Shown piece by piece: positions 37,928 to 45,611 of a DNA stretch of 51,052 nucleotides. The DNA lies in NCBI GenBank assembly GCA_028718745.1, contig JAQULF010000006.1, positions 1 to 51,052 on the forward strand. The letters run 5' to 3'. Source of the stretch: Patescibacteria group bacterium. GTDB taxonomy: Bacteria; Patescibacteriota; JACPGU01. The position numbers and the translations under genes are program-made. Position 1 is the first letter of the stretch; each line of letters begins with the position of its first letter. The notes below the pieces were generated by a model. That model was given only the letters and a program-made list of their open reading frames with translations, searched no databases and was not told where the DNA came from.

Positions 37928-39040
37928 ATGTCCAAAGCAGTCGTTACTAACAATCAGCCCTCGATCACCGAATGGTTTGCGGTTCTTGGCGATAAGAAGA
38001 AATCGGACGAGTTGAGGGAGGAAGATAATCACAAACATCAGCGCTTGGAATTGTTGTATCAAAAAATCGGGCTGGAATACGAAAGGCCGGAAAGATGGTC
38101 GGCCGAGGATTTGAAAAATAAAACTCCAGAGGCAGTGGAGTTGTTAAATTCGCGCGGAGATGAGCTCTGCGCTTTTCGTTTGGTCCCGAAAGATGACAAG
38201 CTTCCGAAATTGCGCAACCGGGGTTTAAATATCGCCGATACCTATAAATGGTTTTCCGACCTTAACATAAACTATAAGGACTATGATGTTTTTGTCTGTC
38301 CGCACACCGGAGAAATTCTTTGGTCAGCTATTTTTATTGTTAATGATGAGGCTATTTTTGGCGAAATAATCCGCGGGCTTCATTCTCAATTAACTCACGG
38401 TGAAACGGAAAATGAACTGATTCAATTTCGTTATGATTATGATTTGTGGCAATGGTCGGCGGATGATAGCGAAGCCAAAGATTTAGTTACAAAAATGGTT
38501 GAGAAACTTTTGGTTAAAGATAAAAAAATCCAAAAAGAATTATCCCAAGAGTTAAATGCCAAATTTTCACATAACTATTTAGCGGGTTATTTCGAAGCGA
38601 CAGTTTGGCCGGGAAATAAAATTTATTTTATCGATTATAGTCGGATTTTAGCGGATTATATCAAAACACCGCCAGCATTCGAATTAAGCGGAAATGTTGC
38701 GAACGATATTTTAAAAGGCATAACAGCCAATGCAGGTACAGCGAAAGGCAAAGTTCGCATTGTTAATGAGAAAAATATCGAAACAGTCGATTTTCCAAAA
38801 GGCTCAATTCTGGTTTGCGATATTACTGATGTTCGATTTGTGCCTTTAATGCAAAAAGCCGGCGCGATTATCACCGATCGCGGAGGCATCTTATCCCACG
38901 CGGCAATAGTCGCGCGCGAAATGGGGAAACCGTGTATAATAGGAACAAAGAACTCGACAAAGGTTTTGAAAGATGGAGATTTGGTTGAGGTGGATGCAAA
39001 TGCAGGGGTTGTTCGGATTATTAAAAAAATTAAAACTTAG
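37928..39040 (+). CDS. PEP-utilising-enzyme mobile domain protein 5, distinct N-terminal domain
   Basis: DRGGILSHAAIVAREMGKPCIIGTKNSTKVLKDGDLVEVDANAGVVRII; unrelated-looking N-terminal half. Confidence 0.88.
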   Translation: MSKAVVTNNQPSITEWFAVLGDKKKSDELREEDNHKHQRLELLYQKIGLEYERPERWSAEDLKNKTPEAVELLNSRGDELCAFRLVPKDDKLPKLRNRGLNIADTYKWFSDLNINYKDYDVFVCPHTGEILWSAIFIVNDEAIFGEIIRGLHSQLTHGETENELIQFRYDYDLWQWSADDSEAKDLVTKMVEKLLVKDKKIQKELSQELNAKFSHNYLAGYFEATVWPGNKIYFIDYSRILADYIKTPPAFELSGNVANDILKGITANAGTAKGKVRIVNEKNIETVDFPKGSILVCDITDVRFVPLMQKAGAIITDRGGILSHAAIVAREMGKPCIIGTKNSTKVLKDGDLVEVDANAGVVRIIKKIKT

Positions 39041-39094
39041 TTATTCATTTAGCTTTTAGAAAAGATGAAATGGAGTGATGCCCGCCTCGGGAGG

Positions 39095-39130
39095 GCAGAT
39101 AAGGGGATAGTGAAAATTTTAGATAATTAG
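39095..39130 (+). pseudogene. Orphan mobile-domain tail (remnant 3), interrupted by GC-rich hairpin
   Basis: ADKGIVKILDN*, preceded by tgCCCGCCTCGGGAGGgca. Confidence 0.7.
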
Positions 39131-39172
39131 AACTTTATAAAGTTTCTAAAATTTGACAAACTTTATAAAGTT
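39131..39172. promoter_or_regulatory. Duplicated operator-like palindromes upstream of Bro-N gene
   Basis: AACTTTATAAAGTT at 39131..39144 and 39159..39172; TTGACA at 39153 between them. Confidence 0.7.
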
Positions 39173-39209
39173 ATGCGTTGGCAGATAAAAAATAAAATTA
39201 ATACAAAAT

Positions 39210-40064
39210 ATGCCAGAAGAAGATAAAATCAATAAACAAATAGCGATTTTTAAAAGCAAGGAAATTCGTAGAACTATTCATAATAATGAATGGTGGTTTT
39301 CGGTGGTAGATGTGGTAAGCGCACTGACAGGTGAGAATGATTTTACGAAATCAAGGAAGTATTGGAATAAGTTAGCCCAACGATTGCGCGAAGAAGGAAG
39401 CGAGGTGGTGACAAAATGTCACCAACTGAAATTAATGGCTTCAGATGGTAAAAACTATCTGACTGACTGCGCTAATACGGAGAGTATTTTTCGTCTTGTT
39501 CAATCCATCCCTTCTCCGAAAGCCGAACCATTTAAGCGTTGGTTAGCAAAGGTGGGCTATGAAAGAGTTCAAGAAATTGAAGATCCGGAATTAGCAACAA
39601 AGAGAACGAGAATGTTGTATCAACTAAAAGGATATTCAGATGATTGGATTGAGAAAGGGATGCGCGGCATCGCGATTCGCGAGGAATTGACTGATGAATG
39701 GAAAAACAGGGGAGCCGAAAGTCAAAGTGATTATGAAATTTTAACAGCCGAAATATCCAAAGCCACTTTTGGTGTTACGCCTTCTGACTACAAAAAACTG
39801 AAAGGCTTGGAACGAGAAAACCTAAGAGACCACATGAATGATCTGGAATTAATTTTCTCAATGCTAGGCGAGCGAGCAACCACCGAAATCACTCGAATTC
39901 AGGAATCTCACGGCAAAGAAAAATTAAAGTCCGATGCTCAAAAAGGCGGACAAATCGCCGGCGATGCTCGCAGGAAACTTGAAATTGAAACCGGTAAAAA
40001 GGTTGTGAGTGGGGGAAATTATATTGGGAAAAGAGAGAAAGAAATTAGGAAGCTAAAAGCTTGA
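39210..40064 (+). CDS. Bro-N-type (phage antirepressor-like) DNA-binding protein
   Basis: IRRTIHNNEWWFSVVDVVSALTGENDFTKSRKYWNKLAQRLREEGSE...LTDCANTESIFRLVQSIPSPKAEPFKRWLAKVGYERVQE. Confidence 0.88.
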   Translation: MPEEDKINKQIAIFKSKEIRRTIHNNEWWFSVVDVVSALTGENDFTKSRKYWNKLAQRLREEGSEVVTKCHQLKLMASDGKNYLTDCANTESIFRLVQSIPSPKAEPFKRWLAKVGYERVQEIEDPELATKRTRMLYQLKGYSDDWIEKGMRGIAIREELTDEWKNRGAESQSDYEILTAEISKATFGVTPSDYKKLKGLERENLRDHMNDLELIFSMLGERATTEITRIQESHGKEKLKSDAQKGGQIAGDARRKLEIETGKKVVSGGNYIGKREKEIRKLKA

Positions 40065-40072
40065 TTATATTT

Positions 40073-40117
40073 GAGGTGGATGTAGATAAGGAAGTTGTTA
40101 AAATATTAAAAAAATGA
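40073..40117 (+). pseudogene. Orphan mobile-domain tail (remnant 4), ATGA-overlapping the next gene
   Basis: EVDVDKEVVKILKK*, stop TGA overlaps the ATG of 40114. Confidence 0.75.
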
Positions 40118-41148
40118 AAAAAACAAATTTAGAAACAATTTTAGACAAAAATTGGGTTTACTTGGTAAATAGACCATATAACCTTTTTGGAGCCTCGCTT
40201 TACCAAAGATGGTTTGATCCGCCACAAATTTATAATTTATTTGGCGTTTCTATTCCTGACAATTTATATATTGAAGAACATCCCAATCTGGTAAGGCGCT
40301 ATGTTATTGAGGAGCAGCAAAGGACTTTTCAATCCAGAATAAAAGAAATTTTAGAGAATGACAGAAAAAAAGCCAAAGAGATTTTAGAGCGGGGGATTGA
40401 GCTTAGTGAACAGGTTAAAGAGTATCTGGCAAAGTCGCCTTTTTCCAACTTAAATTCAGCAGTCGATTTTTTAGTAGAGCTTGCGCTACATGCTACTGTT
40501 TTTTCATACTTTTCTTATCCTTTATTAGAGCAATCCGGTGATCAAGAGCTTCTAATGTTAGCAGAAAAATTGCGTTCCATATCTTATTATCCGGAAGTGG
40601 TAGATAAAATCATCAACCCTTTAGCCGAAAAAGAAGCAAGTGACACATACCAGTTTCTGACGCTTTCCGAGGTTTTAACTGGCGATACAAAAATGGCTGC
40701 CGAAAGAATAAAAGCGAGCGAGGAAGGTAAAAGATTTGTTTACGCTAAAATTGCCGAACAAGAATTTGTTGAATATGTAGATGATGCGATGGGTGTCATT
40801 TCTAATCTTGAAGAAACAGAAATTGGTCAAAATGTGAAGGGGCAAGTGGCTTATCCCGGCAAAATAATCGGAAGAGCAAGATTGGTTTTAACCTCGGACT
40901 TAAACAGTGATTTCGGTGAGGGAGATGTTTTGATTGCCGCAACTACCAATCCAACCTTGATGTCTCTAATTAAAAAAGCGGGCGCTATTGTTACGGATGA
41001 GGGTGGCATTACTTGCCATGCGGCGATTATATCGCGAGAGCTTAAGAAACCTTGCATTATTGGTACTAAATTTGCCACTCACGCATTTAAAGATGGAGAT
41101 TTGGTTGAAGTAGATGCAAATAATGGTATAGTTAAGATAATAAAATAA
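40114..41148 (+). CDS. PEP-utilising-enzyme mobile domain protein 6, distinct N-terminal domain
   Basis: DEGGITCHAAIISRELKKPCIIGTKFATHAFKDGDLVEVDANNGIVKII. Confidence 0.88.
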   Translation: MKKTNLETILDKNWVYLVNRPYNLFGASLYQRWFDPPQIYNLFGVSIPDNLYIEEHPNLVRRYVIEEQQRTFQSRIKEILENDRKKAKEILERGIELSEQVKEYLAKSPFSNLNSAVDFLVELALHATVFSYFSYPLLEQSGDQELLMLAEKLRSISYYPEVVDKIINPLAEKEASDTYQFLTLSEVLTGDTKMAAERIKASEEGKRFVYAKIAEQEFVEYVDDAMGVISNLEETEIGQNVKGQVAYPGKIIGRARLVLTSDLNSDFGEGDVLIAATTNPTLMSLIKKAGAIVTDEGGITCHAAIISRELKKPCIIGTKFATHAFKDGDLVEVDANNGIVKIIK

Positions 41149-41158
41149 TCAAAGCAAT

Positions 41159-42025
41159 ATGGTCTTAAATCTGGCGGTTCAACAACGAGAAGGCGATGAC
41201 TTTTCTCGAGAAAATGTTAATGGAACAGGCAATGTTAGTCCTGAATTATATCTTTTCATGCGCAATTTTAAGTATCTAAAGAGTAAGGGTCCGGTTAGAA
41301 TCGAAGATTTTGGTTCATTATCAGTTGAAGCATCGAATGCCGGAGAAATGTCAGATGAAGAAAAGAAAAAACTGACTGATATGCATGTGGAGAACAGGTC
41401 TCATATTTCAGAGGAATATACGAAAGATATACGAAAAACATTTGAGGGGCTTTTGAATAAAGACAATTTGTTTTATATTCTCTGGTTTAACAAAAAAGAC
41501 ATCCTAGCTTTTATTCGATTACAAAAGGACAAAAGGGAAGGTCATAAAGCAATAGGATCTCTTAATATTGCCGAGGGAGCAAAGAATCTTGGTATGGGTT
41601 CTATGTTTTTTGAGAAAGTCCTATCCATAGAGTCTAAAAACAGCGTTTTACATAGTAACACCAACCCATTTTATGATTTTTTTAAACATCATATCGAAGA
41701 TTATGGATTTAACGCCGAAGAAATTGCTCCATATGGTGATAGCGGAGAGATGCATGTGAATATGACGCTCGATAAAAGCGAAAATGAAAAATTAGTCAGC
41801 CGTCATAGAACAAAAACAGAAATTGTTCAAGATTTTGAAAATGGTGTTAACATGGATGAATATGAAACCTATTCTTTTGATCTTAAAAAAGAAAAAAAAG
41901 AATTTTTAGACTTACTCAAACAAAAGCTTAATAATGAAAAGAAACTGTTGACTAGATATATACATTCAGAAGAAGATCCAGAAAAAATCTATATAGTAAT
42001 AGAAAAAAAAGAAGCAAAAAAGTAA
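41159..42025 (+). CDS. Hypothetical protein with possible GNAT-like fold
   Basis: ILAFIRLQKD...GSLNIAEGAKNLGMGSMFFEKVL; weak acetyltransferase resemblance. Confidence 0.5.
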   Translation: MVLNLAVQQREGDDFSRENVNGTGNVSPELYLFMRNFKYLKSKGPVRIEDFGSLSVEASNAGEMSDEEKKKLTDMHVENRSHISEEYTKDIRKTFEGLLNKDNLFYILWFNKKDILAFIRLQKDKREGHKAIGSLNIAEGAKNLGMGSMFFEKVLSIESKNSVLHSNTNPFYDFFKHHIEDYGFNAEEIAPYGDSGEMHVNMTLDKSENEKLVSRHRTKTEIVQDFENGVNMDEYETYSFDLKKEKKEFLDLLKQKLNNEKKLLTRYIHSEEDPEKIYIVIEKKEAKK

Positions 42026-42051
42026 AATAATCAATTTAGTCAGGAGGAATC

Positions 42052-42936
42052 ATGAATCAGTTTGAAACTATGAAAGGGCCAGAATATGACCCAGGTAAAG
42101 TATTGACAGAAAATCTGGAAAAAGTTAAGGCGGAGTATCCGGAACTCGGAAAAAATGTGGAAATAACGATTGAAATTGCTCGGCATGGAGAAAAGACTTC
42201 AAAAGGGGCATTATCTTCAGAAGGGGCAAAACAAGCAGCGGAGCTTGGAAGAACATTTCCCGAAGGTATAGATAGAACTATTGGTTATGGTAGTTCACTA
42301 GAACAGGGCGGAACAAGAAGGGCATTGGATACGGTAAAAATAGCTCTGGAAAATGCTCCTGAAGTAAAGAGTATGGGTTTGGCTGAAATAGAAAGGATTG
42401 GAGAAGATTTGGATTTTAAGAAGCTTAAAAACCCATGGCCGTCGCAGCCGAATAAAGATGCTGCAGCAAAAGGAAAAGAAATGGGTTGGGATAGTCACAA
42501 GATAGATACTGTTGGAATGAACGAAACTTTTAAAATCTCCCCGGAATCCCTAAGAGAAACCGCTTCAAAATTTGCTCATATAATAAAATTTTTATTTAAT
42601 TCAGCGTCTATTTCCAAAAATGGAGAAAAAATTTTTTATCCTGTAATTGCGCACGGTATGGGTTCCGAGTCTCTTCTAAAATTAGCACTTACGCGAACAA
42701 ACAAGGAAACAGGTGAAAAAATCCTTGGCTTTGACAGTCTGGAAGAAATTGGCGGTGCGTTTGTCTCTACTGAAGCCGTGGATCTATTAACAAAAACAGA
42801 TGAGAATAAAAATATTACCAATATAGAGGTAAATTTTAAAGATCCCGCCCGAAGGAAACTATTGGAAGGTTATGACCTTTCGATTGATATGGCCAAAATA
42901 GAAGAACTCGATGCTGCATATGAGAAATACCAATAA
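42052..42936 (+). CDS. Histidine phosphatase superfamily protein
   Basis: IEIARHGEKTSKGALSSEGAKQAAELGRTFPEG (RHG), PVIAHGMGSESL second His; RBS aggagg. Confidence 0.82.
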   Translation: MNQFETMKGPEYDPGKVLTENLEKVKAEYPELGKNVEITIEIARHGEKTSKGALSSEGAKQAAELGRTFPEGIDRTIGYGSSLEQGGTRRALDTVKIALENAPEVKSMGLAEIERIGEDLDFKKLKNPWPSQPNKDAAAKGKEMGWDSHKIDTVGMNETFKISPESLRETASKFAHIIKFLFNSASISKNGEKIFYPVIAHGMGSESLLKLALTRTNKETGEKILGFDSLEEIGGAFVSTEAVDLLTKTDENKNITNIEVNFKDPARRKLLEGYDLSIDMAKIEELDAAYEKYQ

Positions 42937-42946
42937 ATAATTTTCT

Positions 42947-43888
42947 ATGCAATTTCTAAAACCATTCAAAGAACTCGGTTACAAAAATGTAAACATTGCC
43001 GGGGGGAAGGGAGCTTCGTTGGGTGAAATGCTAAGTGCTAAAATTCCCGTGCCGGATGGATTTGTGGTGCTTTCCACCACTTTTGACCGGTTCATCGAAG
43101 AAACTGATATTAATATCGAGATTGACGCGCAATTAGCAAAAGTGAATAAAGACGATGTGAATAGCGTGGATGAGGCTTCGCGCGTTATCCAAGAATTGAT
43201 TCTAAAAAGAAAAATGCCTAAAGACATCGGCGATGAGATCATGAAACAATTCAAAGCGCAAAAATTGGATTTAGTAGCAGTTCGTTCATCAGCAACAGCC
43301 GAAGATTCGTCGTCAGCTTCTTGGGCGGGAGAATTGGATAGTTTTCTGATGGTAACTGAAAAGAATTTGCTTGATTGCGTCAAAAGGTGTTGGGCGTCTT
43401 TATTTACACCCCGGGCGATATTTTACCGCATTGAAAAAGGAATGTCTGACATTAAGGTTTCGGTTGCGGTGGTGGTTCAAAAAATGGTAAAAAGCGAAGT
43501 TTCCGGAATCGCTTTTACGGTTCACCCCGTAACACAGGATAAAAATCAAATGATTATCGAAGCGGGTTATGGTTTGGGCGAAGCGATTGTAGGAGGATTG
43601 ATCACTCCGGATGCTTATGTCGTTGATAAAAAATCCAAAGAAATTATCGACATTAATGTTGCCGAACAAGAAATTAAAATTGTGAGAGATAGCAAGGGTT
43701 TGACTAAGGAAAGTAAAACCGCCGCAGATGAAAGAGAATCGCAAAAATTAAACGGCAAAGAGATCTTGGAATTAGCCGAAATTTGTATTAATATAGAAAG
43801 GCATTATAAGTTTCCTTGCGATATAGAATGGGCGAGGGAAAAAGGCAAGTTTTATATCGTGCAAAGTCGTCCAATTACAACACTTTAG
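42947..43888 (+). CDS. Stand-alone PEP synthase/PPDK N-terminal ATP-binding domain
   Basis: NVNIAGGKGASLGEML, VAVRSSATAEDSSSASWAGELDSFL, VSGIAFTVHPVTQDKNQMIIEAGYGLGEAIVGGLITPDAYV, FYIVQSRPITTL*; ends exactly at the normal domain boundary. Confidence 0.93.
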   Translation: MQFLKPFKELGYKNVNIAGGKGASLGEMLSAKIPVPDGFVVLSTTFDRFIEETDINIEIDAQLAKVNKDDVNSVDEASRVIQELILKRKMPKDIGDEIMKQFKAQKLDLVAVRSSATAEDSSSASWAGELDSFLMVTEKNLLDCVKRCWASLFTPRAIFYRIEKGMSDIKVSVAVVVQKMVKSEVSGIAFTVHPVTQDKNQMIIEAGYGLGEAIVGGLITPDAYVVDKKSKEIIDINVAEQEIKIVRDSKGLTKESKTAADERESQKLNGKEILELAEICINIERHYKFPCDIEWAREKGKFYIVQSRPITTL

Positions 43889-43947
43889 TAAGTGGTAGGT
43901 TGTAAGCAGGTAAGTTGTAAGCAATTTCAAGATAAAAATAAAAACCC

Positions 43948-44018
43948 GCCATCGCTCAATCTCTTGCAGTATTCTTAATCTAAGAAATCTGCAAATAGAT
44001 TTCGCTCTAGGCGGGCAG
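43948..44018. repeat. Inverted-repeat element (CCCGCC...GGCGGGCAGG)
   Basis: acccgccatcgct...tctaggcgggcaggc; resembles the hairpin cores at 12.3 kb and 39.08 kb. Confidence 0.5.
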
Positions 44019-44029
44019 GCAAGAACAAA

Positions 44030-44839
44030 ATGTGCATATTTCGTAAAAAGAAAAAGGTGGGGTTAGCTTTAGGTTCCGGAGGGCCGAGAGGATTGGCGCA
44101 TATTGGCGTTATTAAAGTTCTTTTGGAAAATAATATTCCAATTGATTATATTGCCGGTTCTTCTGTCGGCGCGATTGTGGGTGGACTTTATTCCTATTTT
44201 GGCGATATTGAAAAATTGGAAAAGTATTTTGCCAAATTGACCTACAAAGATATGTTGGAAATTTTTTCCGATCCACGCTTTGCCCATGGAGTTTTTAAAG
44301 GAGAAAAAGCCCTCAAGTTTTTAAGAAAAACCGTTGGGAATAAAAGAATTGAAAAATTGAAAATTCCTTTTACGGCTATCGCCACCGACCTTAAAAATGG
44401 GGAAGTGGTTGAGCTAAATAAAGGCGACTTGGCGATGAGTATTCGAGCCAGTGCTTCGATTCCGGTATTTTTCCGGCCGATAAAAATCGGCCGGCGGTAT
44501 CTTGTCGACGGTGGCAATGCGGTGCCGGTTCCGGTTGAAACGGTGAGAAAAATGGGTGCCGATATTATCATCGCGGTTGATTTGGATAATTGTTATGTTT
44601 CGCCAAAAAATTACATGCAAGATGTCGAAAAAGCTTCCATGACGCAGATTGCCGAAAGAGCGCTCGATATTCTTTCTTATTCCCTCGCAAAAGAAAACAT
44701 CAAAAACGCCGACATCGTGATAAATCCCGATGTTTATGATGTAGGCTGGAGAAGATTTGTAAATGGGGGAGATATTATTAGGAAAGGAGAAGAAGCGGCC
44801 AAGTTAGTTTTGGAAGAGATAAAGAGAGCCATAAAATAA
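44030..44839 (+). CDS. Patatin-like phospholipase (RssA-like)
   Basis: GLALGSGGPRGLAHIGVIKVL, GSSVGAIVG (GxSxG), VDGGNAVPVP (DGG). Confidence 0.92.
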   Translation: MCIFRKKKKVGLALGSGGPRGLAHIGVIKVLLENNIPIDYIAGSSVGAIVGGLYSYFGDIEKLEKYFAKLTYKDMLEIFSDPRFAHGVFKGEKALKFLRKTVGNKRIEKLKIPFTAIATDLKNGEVVELNKGDLAMSIRASASIPVFFRPIKIGRRYLVDGGNAVPVPVETVRKMGADIIIAVDLDNCYVSPKNYMQDVEKASMTQIAERALDILSYSLAKENIKNADIVINPDVYDVGWRRFVNGGDIIRKGEEAAKLVLEEIKRAIK

Positions 44840-44865
44840 GTTCAAAAACCCAAAATACTTGCAAA

Positions 44866-44893
44866 GATACCAATTTTTTGGTATCATTTTTTT
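44866..44893 (+). terminator. Rho-independent terminator
   Basis: GATACCAAttttTTGGTATCatttttttt. Confidence 0.8.
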
Positions 44894-44959
44894 AATGCGC
44901 TCAAAATATTTGGGCCTGAACATTAATAGTTGTAAAAAAATAAATAGAGAGGCGAGGTC

Positions 44960-45151
44960 ATGACAATTGTTTGGAGAACTGTTTATTGTACTTTCTGTGA
45001 TGCTCCTTTTAAAGTGTTGGATATAGAATCCCTACTACCGCCACATAACCACAATGGGAGACAGTGCTTGGGAGTAGGTTTTAGCGGCCTAAGCTCTCCC
45101 TTGTCGGGTAGTACGACAAAGGTACAAGGAGGCAAAGAACATGTCAGCTGA
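44960..45151 (+). CDS. Small Cys-rich hypothetical protein (63 aa)
   Basis: RBS gaggcgaggtcATG; VYCTFCDAPF knuckle; overlaps the next reading frame by 11 nt. Confidence 0.5.
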   Translation: MTIVWRTVYCTFCDAPFKVLDIESLLPPHNHNGRQCLGVGFSGLSSPLSGSTTKVQGGKEHVS

Positions 45152-45581
45152 AGGATTGTGCCCAATTTGCAAAAAGGTTGTGCCGGTTGACACTGATGGC
45201 CGCGCAAAGTAACATCTGAACTCGCGAGAAAGATTCGGCGTTGTTTCGGAAAGGCCGTGTTCGGGCTACTACGAGAAAGCTTTTCCTTATACGGTCGAGG
45301 GTCTTTCAATGGTTCTTCATGGACATATAGGTCCGGAAACACCTGACAAAACCAGCGGAAGACTTTTCTTTCTGGAAAACGGCCAGAAAAGAGAATTAGA
45401 AGAAAAAGCAGCGACTTTTCGTTTTTGGTACAAAAAATTACGATTCATAGTCGAACCTTACGGCGTGAGAATTCTGCGCCAGAACGCCGAAAAACGGGTC
45501 GATCAACATGAAACTTGCGATGGTAATCACTCGCTTTGGGTTGGCGAAAAAAAGCCAAAATCAAAGCGCCAAAAGCAATAA
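45141..45581 (+). pseudogene. Small zinc-knuckle protein gene with in-frame TAA
   Basis: ggaggcaaagaacATG; MSAEGLCPICKKVVPVDTDGRAK*HLNSRERFGVVSERPCSGYY... continues in the same frame into ORF 45309..45581; TAA at 45210..45212. Confidence 0.75.
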
Positions 45582-45605
45582 AAGGGCTCCCGCGAGGGAG
45601 CCCTT
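45582..45605. terminator. Terminator-like hairpin
   Basis: AAGGGCTCCCgcgaGGGAGCCCTT. Confidence 0.75.
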
Positions 45606-45611
45606 GAAAGT

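Noticed and set aside
35670-40064. Prophage
   Set aside because: Only KilA-N/Bro-N regulators and a TA module are present; no integrase, capsid, terminase or lysis genes were recognised.
29434-43888. Simple PEP synthase gene fragmented by sequencing frameshifts
   Set aside because: The mobile-domain genes precede the ATP-grasp gene, occur six times with different N-terminal parts, and have coherent starts and stops. A single broken gene cannot give this order.
44960-45581. Stop-codon recoding (as UGA-Gly in some CPR lineages) to explain the split 45141 gene
   Set aside because: The interrupting codon is TAA, not TGA, and other genes in the window end normally at TAA, TAG and TGA. Nonsense mutation or sequencing error is simpler.
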